From: Selenomonadaceae bacterium
GTDB taxonomy: Bacteria > Bacillota > Negativicutes > Selenomonadales > Selenomonadaceae
Length of the DNA: 64,000 nucleotides
Direction of reading: 5' to 3'
Assembly: GCA_017484005.1 (NCBI GenBank)
Contig: JAFUTY010000043.1
Location: 22,006-86,005, forward strand
The notes beneath the pieces were generated by a model. The model did no database searches and was not told the origin of the DNA. It was given only the letters and a program-made list of their open reading frames with translations. Numbering within the stretch: the stretch's first letter is position 1; each line of letters begins with the position of its first letter. Of this stretch, positions 1-8,216 are shown piece by piece. Both the position numbers and the translations under genes were made by a program.

Positions 1-24
1 GATTGTTATTCGCACTGTGCGGCT

Positions 25-50
25 TAAGTTTTTCTGCATTTTTCCGATGT
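25..50 (+). promoter_or_regulatory. Possible sigma28-type (flagellar) promoter
   Basis: TAAG (25-28) followed by TTT, then 14 bases to TCCGATGT (43-50). This resembles the sigma28/FliA pattern TAAAGTTT-N11-GCCGATAA. It lies about 40 bases upstream of the gene at 93 and would make that gene part of the motility regulon. Based on pattern only. Confidence 0.4.
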
Positions 51-92
51 GTAAAGCGATGATTAGGAAGTTTTACCAGAAGGAGAATGAGT

Positions 93-806
93 ATGAATAA
101 CACAGTCCATATAAGTGGTATGCATGGCTTGGAGAATCTTACAGCCAGCTCACAGAAGAAAACCGTCAGCAAGTTATCCTACAAGGATATATTGGCAGAT
201 CTGCAGGCGGACAGCTCTTCCAAAACTGATTCCGTGAAATCTACCGCCGATATGACAATGGATGAATTTCAAACCTACATTTGGAAAAGAATCGAATCCT
301 TCCCATTCAGCCCTACCCGCCCCTTTGATGAACAAACCATCAAAATTTCCGATAAATGCTGGGAACGAATGAAAAGCGATCCTGAGTACGAAGAAAAAAT
401 GATGAACATCATCAAGGACGGGCGAATGTATCCTGATCCCTTCTTTGGCACAGGCATGGACACGGGCGGCGTGTATTGGGTTTTGGAATTTGACGGTGGT
501 GAGGGATGCTGGTCTCACGGATTCAGTAAAAATTTTGGTGGAAGCAGGGAGTCTGTCGAAAGTCAATTTGATAGAGAATCGGAAGGCGGCTTTTGGAGTA
601 CACGGATCAAAAGGAAGAAACAACAGACTGAAATGGAAGAAATTCTGTTTGCAAAACGCAAAATGATGAAGGAAATCAGTGATGAAATAGCATATAATCG
701 TCATATGAATCTGCAGGCAGCGGCGATTGGAGAAAAATCAGAATATCTTATCAGCGGTGTACCTGCCGAATTTTTACTCTCAGGCTTGATGGTAACTGTC
801 TTTTAA
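93..806 (+). CDS. Hypothetical protein, possibly motility-regulated
   Basis: A 237-residue protein I do not recognise. It has no signal peptide or membrane segment. The first 60 residues are Ser/Thr/Lys-rich and look disordered. A middle part (residues about 60-150) carries several Trp, Phe and Pro residues and two Gly-rich turns. A charged helix (about 180-215) precedes a hydrophobic C-terminus. I chose the second ATG because AGAAGGAG (78-85) lies 7 bases before it; the ATG at 87 is too close. Codon use is less dominated by GATTCGA/ATCGAT words than in the rest of the window, so it may have been acquired. A sigma28-like promoter lies upstream and a shared-type terminator follows. The N-terminus recalls small soluble proteins that travel with flagellar genes in Bacillota, but this is only an impression. 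Confidence 0.6.
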   Translation: MNNTVHISGMHGLENLTASSQKKTVSKLSYKDILADLQADSSSKTDSVKSTADMTMDEFQTYIWKRIESFPFSPTRPFDEQTIKISDKCWERMKSDPEYEEKMMNIIKDGRMYPDPFFGTGMDTGGVYWVLEFDGGEGCWSHGFSKNFGGSRESVESQFDRESEGGFWSTRIKRKKQQTEMEEILFAKRKMMKEISDEIAYNRHMNLQAAAIGEKSEYLISGVPAEFLLSGLMVTVF

Positions 807-824
807 TGAACAAAATATTGAAAT

Positions 825-867
825 AAAAAACTCCCGAGGATCAAAATAGATCTTCGGGAGTCTTTTT
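825..867. terminator. Bidirectional GATC-type terminator
   Basis: A 13-bp stem (830-842 with 849-861) has GATC at the loop side, an A-run on the left and a T-run on the right. It lies between two convergent units, the gene at 93 and the RiPP operon, and can serve both. Confidence 0.85.
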
Positions 868-874
868 TATTCGG

Positions 875-2344
875 TTAGAAAAATATAGTTTCATCCGCAA
901 TTTTCAAAATTCGATCGTCGTGAGAAATGATTATCGTGATTCTATTTTCCTTTTTATGAACAATCGCCGCGATTAGATCATCGATTGCTCTAACATCTAA
1001 ATTATTATCCGGCTCATCCATAATCAAGACATCTGCAGATTTTTTCAATGCTGAATCGATCAAAACTTTCCGACGTTCACCTCCAGAAAGTTTGTCATTT
1101 CTAACAAAATCTTTCTGTTCGACAACAGAGATCAAATGTTTCCGAGCGTAAATCATATCGAGTTCAGACAATGATATTCCATTGAAATAAATTTTTCCAT
1201 CGATCGGATGAATCATTCCGCAAATTAGATTTAACAGTGTTGATTTTCCAGATCCATTTTTTCCAACGATACAATAAATCTTTCCACGTTTAAAATTCAT
1301 GCTGAAGTCTGTCAAAAATTTTCTATCGCCAAAACTGAAATCCAAATTCCTAACTTCAATACGTTCAATTCGATCCAAAATTTTCGATCCGTTCAATTCA
1401 ATCGGCAAATTTTGGATTTCCATGATTCTGTTATATGCACTTCGAGCATTTTGATAATCTTGCCCAACATTCATAAAATATGAAACGCTCTGCATCGCAA
1501 AAAGATAATATCCATTTAGTGCGACAAAATTTCCAATGCTCAAATTTCCATCTAAAACATCGATGCCGCCGAGTAAGAATATCAATACCGTGAAAATCTT
1601 GGTCTCATTGCTTCTTCCATATGCAAACCAAAATCTGATTTTTGCCTCGCTGATGCTCGCATCAAAAAATTTATCAAAAGAATTTCTGAATGACGTCAAA
1701 AATTCTTCATACATCGCGTGTAATTTAATCGAATATACATAGAAAAAATTATCGGAAAAACTCGTGAAGTATCTCGATTCTGTCTCACGAACTTCCTTTG
1801 AAATTTGGAAGAGTCTTTCTCTCAGAACAGCAAATATTCCAGCATGAATCGCTGCGACGATCAAAAAAATTGAGATCCACTTTATCCCAATCGATTGTAA
1901 GAGATAAATTGCCATGATTAACATAGCTGACTGAATCGAAACATCAATGATGCTTCCGAGGATAAATGCAATTAGATCGTCGGAGTCTGTGCTGATTCTT
2001 TTTGACAGGTAAATCATATCAGTTTCAATTAGGAATTCACTCTTCAATTTTTGAACACGTCGCATTAAATTTTCAGCAACATTATTCGTCAGCTTAGCAC
2101 GTATGATTGTTGATCGTATAACGAAGAACCAATTTGATATCACAGCAAGGATATTTATCAGAATTAACATCACCACAAAAAAATAAAGCCCCTCGACATT
2201 CCGAGTGACTAGAACTTCATCGATGAATTTTGAACTCAAATACGGCATTGACAAATCTGCTATCGAATTCATCATCGCACAAAAAACTATCAGAGAAAAT
2301 TCAAATTTATAACCGTCAAGATATTTCAAAACGAATTTTATCAT
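875..2344 (-). CDS. ABC exporter of the RiPP operon
   Basis: A membrane ABC half-transporter of 489 residues, with a transmembrane domain (about 1-300, six likely helices) fused to an ATPase. Walker A GKNGSGKST, signature LSGGE, Walker B VLIMDEPD and the H-loop ISHDD are all present, so it should be active. Half-exporters are usually about 580 residues. Here only a few residues separate the Q-loop (VVEQKD) from LSGGE, where about 50 residues of helical subdomain are normal. There is no N-terminal C39 peptidase domain, so leader removal would need another protease. It starts one base after the stop of the radical SAM gene, so the two are translationally coupled. The likely role is export of, or immunity to, the modified peptide encoded upstream; this comes from context. 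Confidence 0.85.
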   Translation of the reverse strand: MIKFVLKYLDGYKFEFSLIVFCAMMNSIADLSMPYLSSKFIDEVLVTRNVEGLYFFVVMLILINILAVISNWFFVIRSTIIRAKLTNNVAENLMRRVQKLKSEFLIETDMIYLSKRISTDSDDLIAFILGSIIDVSIQSAMLIMAIYLLQSIGIKWISIFLIVAAIHAGIFAVLRERLFQISKEVRETESRYFTSFSDNFFYVYSIKLHAMYEEFLTSFRNSFDKFFDASISEAKIRFWFAYGRSNETKIFTVLIFLLGGIDVLDGNLSIGNFVALNGYYLFAMQSVSYFMNVGQDYQNARSAYNRIMEIQNLPIELNGSKILDRIERIEVRNLDFSFGDRKFLTDFSMNFKRGKIYCIVGKNGSGKSTLLNLICGMIHPIDGKIYFNGISLSELDMIYARKHLISVVEQKDFVRNDKLSGGERRKVLIDSALKKSADVLIMDEPDNNLDVRAIDDLIAAIVHKKENRITIIISHDDRILKIADETIFF

Positions 2345-2345
2345 T

Positions 2346-3614
2346 TCACACCAATTGCAACGTCGCCGAGTTTATCAAGCCATCTATGATACCATTACGT
2401 TCATATTCGCAAAAATCTCCCGCATTATCGAGACTCCCAGTTTCGCTAAAATGTCGAGCTTGGCAAGCTCCTCCGCAAAGCAATTTTAAATTGCAGTCTT
2501 TGCATTTCTCGATGCAATCGACGGTGTGCATTTTAAATTTCTCCATTTTTTCGGAATTGTAGATTTCATCGAAAGAATTCATTTTTACATTTCCGACTTT
2601 AAAGAGATCAAAATGCAAAAGCTGACAAGGATAAACATCTCCAGAACTCGAGATACTAATTTCTGCGTCACCGATAGCGCATTTAAGGACAGTTTGATTA
2701 ATCTTGTGAGATTGAATCATACCGTTCAAATCCATGAATGGAACAACTCCCGCAGATTTTAGAGCATCAAAATACTCCTGCCCAGATAAGTATAGATCGT
2801 CATTTTGCTTTGCGCTACCTAGATGAAACAGTGGTTGGAAGATCAAACGATTTCCAAATTTTTTAGACATCGCAAGAATATCGGAAATATTTTTTCGAGT
2901 GACAACCATTGCCAGCGAAATATCAATTCCAAATTTATCCAGAAGTTCAATCGCTCGAATTGTTCGATCAAAACTTCCGCTGCCTCTGAAAAAATCATGT
3001 TTTTCAGACGAGCTGCCGTCCAAACTTATTTTCACTGAATCAAAGACTCGGACTATTTGTTCGACATTCTTTTCATTGATCAAAGTTCCGTTTGTCATCA
3101 ATTTATTTGTAAATCCGATCTTCTTGGAATATTCAGCAACTGGAACTGTCAAATTGGAAATTAATGGCTCGCCGCCCGTGAAAATGATTTCAGCTTGAGA
3201 ATTGTAATTTTTAATGCTATCCAAAACTTTTTTGTAATCATTGAATTCCATTTTAAAATTACTTTCTTTTCGTTCAGAAGCAAAACAATAAATGCAATTC
3301 AAATTACAACTCGAAGTCATATTCAAATAGATCGCGCGGAGTTGATATGGTTTATGAATAAAAGGCGCGGCTGGAACAGCAAAAATTCCTTCGCCGCGCA
3401 CTTTATTCAAGAATTTCTCTACGCTTTGAACGGGAACATTATTTGAAAACTCATTCAGTGTTTCGATAGTCTTCTCAATGGTTTGACTTTCGATATAAAT
3501 TTTCAAGAGTAACACGCCATTCAAATTAGTAACAATCCATGATGGAATCAGAGGATTCAGCACGAGATACTTCTCATCGCGTTGGTAAACTTTCAAACAA
3601 TCCTCGAGTTTCAA
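2346..3614 (-). CDS. Radical SAM-SPASM peptide maturase
   Basis: A 422-residue radical SAM enzyme. Residues about 1-80 resemble a small peptide-binding (RRE/PqqD-like) domain. The motif CNLNCIYC (about residues 104-111) supplies the three cysteines for the SAM-cleaving 4Fe-4S cluster, and GGEP follows. The C-terminus is a SPASM domain with Cys in CAIGD, YPCQ, CIEKCKDC and LLCGGAC, which would hold auxiliary clusters. Proteins of this build install thioether or C-C crosslinks in ribosomal peptides. The start is TTG, preceded by GAGGCGGG. The gene sits between the Cys/Trp-repeat precursor (22 bases upstream) and the exporter (1 base downstream). The family is clear; the crosslink chemistry cannot be read from the sequence. 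Confidence 0.9.
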   Translation of the reverse strand: MKLEDCLKVYQRDEKYLVLNPLIPSWIVTNLNGVLLLKIYIESQTIEKTIETLNEFSNNVPVQSVEKFLNKVRGEGIFAVPAAPFIHKPYQLRAIYLNMTSSCNLNCIYCFASERKESNFKMEFNDYKKVLDSIKNYNSQAEIIFTGGEPLISNLTVPVAEYSKKIGFTNKLMTNGTLINEKNVEQIVRVFDSVKISLDGSSSEKHDFFRGSGSFDRTIRAIELLDKFGIDISLAMVVTRKNISDILAMSKKFGNRLIFQPLFHLGSAKQNDDLYLSGQEYFDALKSAGVVPFMDLNGMIQSHKINQTVLKCAIGDAEISISSSGDVYPCQLLHFDLFKVGNVKMNSFDEIYNSEKMEKFKMHTVDCIEKCKDCNLKLLCGGACQARHFSETGSLDNAGDFCEYERNGIIDGLINSATLQLV

Positions 3615-3635
3615 GATGATCCCGCCTCAAAAAAT

Positions 3636-3851
3636 TCAACTTCCGGAGCAATTCCAACTTGATCCACATCTTCCGCCACCACCAGTGCAATTCCAACTCG
3701 ATCCACATCTTCCGCCACCACCAGTGCAATTCCATCCACTGCCGCACACTCCATGAACTTTCGATTGGCTATCGTCCGATTTGGAAAATTCCCCAAGCGA
3801 TAAACCTTTCGAAAAATCGATTGCAGAGATCTTAAAATCTTTAAGCGACAT
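3636..3851 (-). CDS. Cys/Trp-repeat RiPP precursor peptide
   Basis: A 71-residue peptide. The leader of about 34 residues (starting MSLKDFKISAIDF) is followed by a core with three copies of Cys-Gly-(Ser/Gly)-(Ser/Gly)-Trp-Asn-Cys. The copies are joined by Thr-Gly4-Arg linkers, and the peptide ends Cys-Ser-Gly-Ser. Each unit therefore has two Cys around a Trp-Asn pair, giving six Cys and three Trp. An upstream in-frame ATG exists, but GGAGG lies 8 bases before the ATG at 3851, so I take that one. The peptide is the first gene of an operon with a radical SAM-SPASM enzyme and an ABC exporter. Candidate modifications are Cys thioethers (sactipeptide or ranthipeptide-like) or a Trp-centred cyclophane. 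I cannot assign it to a named RiPP class. Confidence 0.88.
   Translation of the reverse strand: MSLKDFKISAIDFSKGLSLGEFSKSDDSQSKVHGVCGSGWNCTGGGGRCGSSWNCTGGGGRCGSSWNCSGS
3648..3738 (-). repeat. 39-bp tandem repeat in the RiPP core
   Basis: Units at 3661-3699 and 3700-3738, plus a partial unit at 3648-3660. The 39-bp period equals 13 codons, one core unit plus linker. The two linker-bearing units are almost identical in DNA, including synonymous positions, and one Ser codon differs (TCG/TCA). This fits recent unit duplication and possible copy-number change. Confidence 0.9.
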
Positions 3852-3895
3852 AATGAACACCTCCAAAATTTAAACACCGAAAAATGAGTTGATAC

Positions 3896-3923
3896 ATAAT
3901 AAAAAAAAAAACGATATCGTCAA
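3896..3923 (-). promoter_or_regulatory. Promoter of the RiPP operon with T-tract spacer
   Basis: On the minus strand, TTGACG (3923-3918), 16 bases, then TATTAT (3901-3896), about 45 bases before the precursor start. The spacer contains most of an 11-base T homopolymer (3901-3911). Spacer length, and so promoter strength, could change by slippage. Confidence 0.6.
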
Positions 3924-3955
3924 GTGATTTTTGCATAAATTTTTTCTAGTGAATA

Positions 3956-3998
3956 AAAAAACTCCCGAGGATCTTTTTGATCTTCGGGAGTCTTTTTT
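3956..3998. terminator. GATC-type terminator
   Basis: The stem 3961-3973 / 3979-3991 is the same sequence as the stem at 830-861. An A-run precedes it and a T-run follows. On the minus strand it lies after the HD-GYP gene and before the RiPP promoter. Confidence 0.85.
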
Positions 3999-4040
3999 GT
4001 TCGGAAATTTATACTGATTGAATCAATTTAGTACAATATT

Positions 4041-5126
4041 TCAAGGATTATATTCGACAACTTGCAATTCCGGATGTTGATTCAGATCTACAGTCGATTC
4101 ATATCCTTCCGGAATTCCTTCTAATTCGATAACCGGCTGTGCGAGGATATCTTTGGCAAAATAGACAATCCGCCCGATTTGTCCAGTGTTCAATAAAACT
4201 GGAGAGCCGAGCAGTGAATCGCGAATTCGAGTCAACAATGGAACGCAGACATTCGGATCAAGTCCTCGATACATTTCCTGCTTGAAAAATTCCACTGCCG
4301 CGAATGGAGTCTGTTTCACATAACCTTGACGCTCTGAAGTGATGTTGTCATATAAATCTGCCACTGCAACAATTCGAGCATAAAGATGAATCGTGTTTGC
4401 CTTTCGATGATTCGGAAATCCAGTTCCATCCATTCGCTCGTGATGCTGCAATACTGCAAGCTTGACATCGGTTGAAATATCCCGCGACTTCATCAAAATT
4501 CCATAGCCGTCTTGAGGATGCATTTGATATTTTTTCAGATCGTCGCCTTTGAGCATCTCGATTTTCTTTCCGCGCAATCGAGCATCAAATTTTGTCTTTC
4601 CAATATCATGCAAAAACGCTGCTAATACAACTTCACGCATAACTCGAGGCGACATATACATCCATTTCGCGATTAATCCCGCCACAATTGCAACGCGAAT
4701 CGAATGAGTATAGATATCGTTGTCTAGATTTTTCATTTCATACAGATAATCGACTGCCGCTGAATTCTTCGACATCGGCACAACTTCATGGCGCACGACG
4801 AGTTTCGTTCGATCCACTGTATCTTTATCAACTTTGCCCGCGGAAATATCTTTGAAAATCTCCTCGATTTCCTTCTTCGATTCTTCATAATTCTGCTGAA
4901 ACGCGATTTTCTTTTTGAACGATGGAAATTCCTCTTGAGCTTTCTCCGCCGCTCGATCTGCCTCGTCGCGAATAAAAACTTGATCGACGTTCAAAAATCG
5001 AAGTCGAATCAGATGCGCATGAGTCAAAACTGTTCCGGCTGACAAAACTACGACGAGATCATCGTTGAAAAGCGATCGAGCCAAGATCATTCCAGGCTGA
5101 AGATGATCTATCGAAACTGCATGCAT
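4041..5126 (-). CDS. HD-GYP cyclic-di-GMP phosphodiesterase
   Basis: A soluble 361-residue protein. The HD-GYP domain is in the C-terminal two thirds: HSIRVAIVAG, the metal site FLHDIGK, and HHERMDGTGFP, a variant of the HHExxDGxGYP signature with Phe for Tyr. Such enzymes hydrolyse c-di-GMP to GMP. The N-terminal part (about 1-110) resembles the small beta-rich domain often found before HD-GYP domains. A longer frame starts with TTG at 5159 but has no ribosome-binding site; the ATG at 5126 has AAGG about 14 bases upstream, so the start is uncertain. It is transcribed divergently from the amino-acid transporter. With the GGDEF protein at 19590 it makes a synthesis/breakdown pair for c-di-GMP. 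Confidence 0.88.
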   Translation of the reverse strand: MHAVSIDHLQPGMILARSLFNDDLVVVLSAGTVLTHAHLIRLRFLNVDQVFIRDEADRAAEKAQEEFPSFKKKIAFQQNYEESKKEIEEIFKDISAGKVDKDTVDRTKLVVRHEVVPMSKNSAAVDYLYEMKNLDNDIYTHSIRVAIVAGLIAKWMYMSPRVMREVVLAAFLHDIGKTKFDARLRGKKIEMLKGDDLKKYQMHPQDGYGILMKSRDISTDVKLAVLQHHERMDGTGFPNHRKANTIHLYARIVAVADLYDNITSERQGYVKQTPFAAVEFFKQEMYRGLDPNVCVPLLTRIRDSLLGSPVLLNTGQIGRIVYFAKDILAQPVIELEGIPEGYESTVDLNQHPELQVVEYNP

Positions 5127-5215
5127 GGCGAATCTCACATCCTTGTGAATAAATCTCAACGCGAAAATTCTATACAGACTCGCAAAATCCTTTCATCGAA
5201 TCAGATTGTAATTTC

Positions 5216-5244
5216 TTGCGAGCGATTTTTTCATGATGTATACT
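5216..5244 (+). promoter_or_regulatory. Sigma70-type promoter for the amino-acid transporter
   Basis: TTGCGA (5216-5221), 17 bases, TATACT (5239-5244), ahead of the gene at 5306. Confidence 0.6.
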
Positions 5245-5305
5245 TTCTGAAAGTTTGCGGGAAAGATTTCCGTGAACTGAATTTTATTCGAAGGGATGAA
5301 TTTTT

Positions 5306-6130
5306 TTGATGAATTGGAAAAAGGTTTTAATTGCGAGTTTGACTCTCGTTTCGACGATGTCATTATTCACCGGCTGCGGACAAGATCAAAACGCCGCTGG
5401 AAATTCTGACACATCGAAAAAAATCGTGATCGGTCTCGATGATAACTATCCACCGATGGGATTCAAAGACGACAAAAATGAAATCGTCGGCTTCGATGTC
5501 GATCTCGCAAAGGAAACTGTTAAGCGTCTGAATCGCGAAGTTGAATTCAAAGCGATTGACTGGTCAAGCAAAGAGGCTGAATTATCGAGCAAGCGCGTCG
5601 ATATTTTGTGGAATGGACTTGATATCACTGACGAACGCAAGAAAAACATGCTTTTCTCAAATCCATATATGAACAATCGCCAAATCATTTTCGTCAAAAA
5701 AGGAACGACTGGAATCACTGACGAGGCAAGTTTAGCTGGAAAAATCGTCGGAACTCAAAGTGCATCGACTGCTGAAGAATATTTTGAGGCAAATGAATCA
5801 GTCAAAAATTCTCTCTCTGAACTTCGAACATATTCAGATTATTTGACAGCATTCATGGATTTGGAAAATGGACGCGTCGATGCAATTGTCTGCGACGAGA
5901 TTGTCGGAAGATATTATGCAAGCAAACATCAAGAAGCGATCGATGTGATTGATTCTACAGTTGGCGCGACAAGTCAATTTGGAATCGCCTTCCGCAAGGA
6001 TGACACTGCATTGCAGACTGAGATTCAAAAAGCATTCGATGAAGTTGTCAAAGACGGAACTGGCGAAAAAATTTCCGAGCAATGGTTCGGAACGAATCTG
6101 TTACTTCCAGTCGAATCCGCGAATCAGTGA
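5306..6130 (+). CDS. Amino-acid ABC transporter substrate-binding lipoprotein
   Basis: A 274-residue family 3 solute-binding protein for polar amino acids. It has a lipoprotein signal with lipobox LFTGC, a short Ser/Asn-rich linker, then the two-lobe domain. IGLDDNYPPMGF and GFDVDLAKE are typical family motifs, and an Asp (DITDERKK) and Arg/Asp positions suit amino-acid binding. It is anchored outside the cytoplasmic membrane and hands substrate to the permease encoded 12 bases downstream. The TTG at 5306 lies 9 bases after AAGGGA; the ATG at 5309 is the alternative. No ATPase gene follows, so that subunit must be encoded elsewhere. Specificity (for example cystine, Gln or Arg) cannot be told. 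Confidence 0.9.
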   Translation: MMNWKKVLIASLTLVSTMSLFTGCGQDQNAAGNSDTSKKIVIGLDDNYPPMGFKDDKNEIVGFDVDLAKETVKRLNREVEFKAIDWSSKEAELSSKRVDILWNGLDITDERKKNMLFSNPYMNNRQIIFVKKGTTGITDEASLAGKIVGTQSASTAEEYFEANESVKNSLSELRTYSDYLTAFMDLENGRVDAIVCDEIVGRYYASKHQEAIDVIDSTVGATSQFGIAFRKDDTALQTEIQKAFDEVVKDGTGEKISEQWFGTNLLLPVESANQ

Positions 6131-6142
6131 TTTAGAAGTCGC

Positions 6143-6796
6143 ATGGAGAATTTGTCAAATACAATCCTCTTAATGCTCGAAGGCTCAAAAGTCACGCTCG
6201 AGATTTTTTTCATCACGATATTTCTGTCATTGCCGATTGGAATGCTTGCAGGACTCGGCAGACTTTCGTCAATCAAAATCGTGAGTCTGTTTTTCGAATT
6301 CTATGTTTGGATAATGCGCGGAACTCCACTGATGCTGCAGCTGCTGTTTGTATATTTTGCACTGCCGGCAGTTGGAATTCTGCTGCCTGATATCGCGGCG
6401 GCACTTTTAGCATTTACATTGAATTACGCTGCATATTTCGCCGAAATTTTCAGAGCAGGAATTCAAGCAGTTCCGAAAGGTCAATATGAGGCGGCTCAAG
6501 CTCTCGGAATGACTTATTGGCAGATGATGCGATTTGTCATTCTTCCGCAGGTTATCAAAATCGTTCTGCCGCCGATTAGCAATGAAACAATCAATCTAGT
6601 CAAGGATACATCGCTGATTTACATTCTCGCAATGAATGATCTTTTGAGAGTCGCTCGAACAATCGTTCAACGCGAATTCGATATGACTCCATTTGTTGTT
6701 GCGGCGATTTTTTATCTCGCAATGACTGCAGTTTTGACCTGGATTTTCAAGAAACTCGAAGCGAAATTCGGTGCATATTCCAAGGAGCTCGCGTGA
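6143..6796 (+). CDS. Amino-acid ABC transporter permease
   Basis: A 217-residue inner-membrane permease of the His/Glu/Gln/Arg family, with about five transmembrane helices. The motif RGTPLMLQL and the EAA loop EAAQALGMTYWQMMRFVILPQ, which docks the ATPase, are intact. It forms a homodimeric channel with an ATPase not encoded here and takes substrate from the binding protein just upstream. Its stop codon overlaps the start of the amidase gene (TGATG), so all three genes probably form one operon. Confidence 0.92.
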   Translation: MENLSNTILLMLEGSKVTLEIFFITIFLSLPIGMLAGLGRLSSIKIVSLFFEFYVWIMRGTPLMLQLLFVYFALPAVGILLPDIAAALLAFTLNYAAYFAEIFRAGIQAVPKGQYEAAQALGMTYWQMMRFVILPQVIKIVLPPISNETINLVKDTSLIYILAMNDLLRVARTIVQREFDMTPFVVAAIFYLAMTAVLTWIFKKLEAKFGAYSKELA

Positions 6797-8169
6797 TGAA
6801 ATCGAGATTGATTCTTCTAATCCTAACTTTGATTTTGAGTATCAGTTTTCCAGTTTTTGCAGAATCGGAAAATGATTCGGAATCGGAAGTTTCGGAAAAT
6901 GTTTCCGAAGAAATTCCGACGAAGGAAAATTTCTCGTCGAAAGTCGCAAACATGTCTGAAGTTCTCGGGATTCGATATGCCGCGAATCAAGACAAAATTC
7001 GAATCGTTGTTGATACATCTAGCCCAACAGAATTCAAAACGATGTGGATTCAAAATCCTGGACGGCTGATAATCGATCTCGATAATTCATGGATTAGTTC
7101 AACTGCAAATCGCGAAATGACTTTCAATTCGGATTTCGCCACAAAACTTCGATTGGCGCAATTTGATCCTCAAACCGTTCGAATTGTTATCGAAACAGAA
7201 ATGACTGAATCCGACAGCAACATTTTTGCATTGCCGGGCGGGAGATCCGATGGCAGAGTTGTCATTGATATTGGAAGGAAAATCGAAGAACCGGTTCAAG
7301 ATACAAAGCAAGATCCGGATTCGCCTGGAGAATTCAAGCCGAAGGAAAAAGATGAATCGCCGGAAGAAATTCGTCAAACAGTTCCGCCTGAACCAGATGC
7401 TCCGGATGAAAAACCTCGAAAAAAATCCAAAGATGATAAATCGAAGGATAAAGATTCTGAGGATAAAAAATCGAAGGATCAAAAATCGGACGATGATTCG
7501 AAGAAAACTGAAACTCCCTCGAAACCTTCCAAACCTCCGCGTCAAAGAATCGATCTATCAACAATTCCGCCCGAAGTTTTGATCGAGAAACCATTGATCG
7601 GGAAATTAATCGCGATAGATCCAGGGCATGGAGGATCTGACGCCGGCGCGATTGGTCCATCGGGATTAATGGAAAAGACTGTCACGCTCAATATTTCATT
7701 GGCACTTCGCGAATTGCTCGAGTCTCAAGGCGCGGAAGTCATAATGACTCGCGACACAGATATCGAAGTTCATGAAAAAGGATCTCGAGCGACAGCGAAT
7801 GAGGAACTTCAAGCGCGATGCGACGTTGCAAATGACGCTGAAGCAGATATTTTTATCTCGGTACACATCGATTCATTCACGAACAGCACAGCTCATGGCA
7901 CGACAACATATTACGACGCAGATTCGAAATTGGGATTCAAGCTCGCCGATAAAATTCGCGCGAATTTGATTGACGAAATCGAAACTGCAAGCCGTGGAAC
8001 TCAGCGATGCAATTTCTACGTTGTCAACAAAACTGATATGCCTGCAACTCTCATCGAAGTCGCTTTCATTTCTAACACCGACGAAGAAAAAATGCTCGGC
8101 AGTGAAGAGGGAATCATGAAAGCGGCTGTTGGAATTGCAGAGGGAATCAAAATTTATTTCGAAGAATGA
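6796..8169 (+). CDS. N-acetylmuramoyl-L-alanine amidase with AMIN domain
   Basis: A 457-residue secreted cell-wall hydrolase. It has a signal peptide (about 1-22, ending PVFA), an AMIN domain (about 50-160), which in this family targets the septum or peptidoglycan, a long Lys/Asp/Ser/Pro linker (about 165-250), and an Amidase_3 domain (about 270-457). Zinc ligands are visible in DPGHGG, in the Glu of MEKTVTL and in SVHIDS; the catalytic Glu is in LIEVAFI. It cuts the bond between MurNAc and the stem peptide, as in cell separation. The start overlaps the permease stop; AAGGAG sits 8 bases before ATG 6796. The AMIN-plus-amidase build is common in diderm Bacillota. Confidence 0.93.
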   Translation: MKSRLILLILTLILSISFPVFAESENDSESEVSENVSEEIPTKENFSSKVANMSEVLGIRYAANQDKIRIVVDTSSPTEFKTMWIQNPGRLIIDLDNSWISSTANREMTFNSDFATKLRLAQFDPQTVRIVIETEMTESDSNIFALPGGRSDGRVVIDIGRKIEEPVQDTKQDPDSPGEFKPKEKDESPEEIRQTVPPEPDAPDEKPRKKSKDDKSKDKDSEDKKSKDQKSDDDSKKTETPSKPSKPPRQRIDLSTIPPEVLIEKPLIGKLIAIDPGHGGSDAGAIGPSGLMEKTVTLNISLALRELLESQGAEVIMTRDTDIEVHEKGSRATANEELQARCDVANDAEADIFISVHIDSFTNSTAHGTTTYYDADSKLGFKLADKIRANLIDEIETASRGTQRCNFYVVNKTDMPATLIEVAFISNTDEEKMLGSEEGIMKAAVGIAEGIKIYFEE

Positions 8170-8170
8170 T

Positions 8171-8200
8171 TGGAGGCGAGCGATCGTCTCCATTTTTTTT
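8171..8200 (+). terminator. Terminator after the amidase gene
   Basis: An inverted repeat (8171-8179 with 8184-8192) is followed by eight T. It lies 17 bases before the trpS start, so trpS may be read by partial readthrough or from its own promoter. Confidence 0.75.
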
Positions 8201-8216
8201 ATTAAGGAGGATTTTT

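Noticed and set aside
3648..3738. Possible CRISPR-like array because of regular repeats
   Set aside because: Repeats are directly adjacent without spacers and match codons of one small peptide.
3614..3850. Prophage or insertion sequence around the RiPP operon
   Set aside because: No transposase, integrase or terminal repeats are seen; flanking terminators are the genome's own type.
875..3851. Lanthipeptide or sporulation-killing-factor locus
   Set aside because: No LanM/LanB/LanC-like gene and no match to the SkfA core; the enzyme is clearly radical SAM-SPASM.
3611..3877. Alternative 88-codon frame over the RiPP precursor with a valine-rich repeat
   Set aside because: It only reflects the same DNA repeat in another frame. 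The Cys/Trp frame has the correctly spaced ribosome-binding site, a leader-like N-terminus and fits the operon.
7099..7660. Long frames antisense to the Lys/Asp/Ser linker of the amidase
   Set aside because: Low-complexity coding DNA gives long open frames on the other strand; no start signals or family features.
8171..8216. T-box or attenuator leader for trpS
   Set aside because: Only a simple terminator hairpin is present; there is no room for specifier and antiterminator elements.
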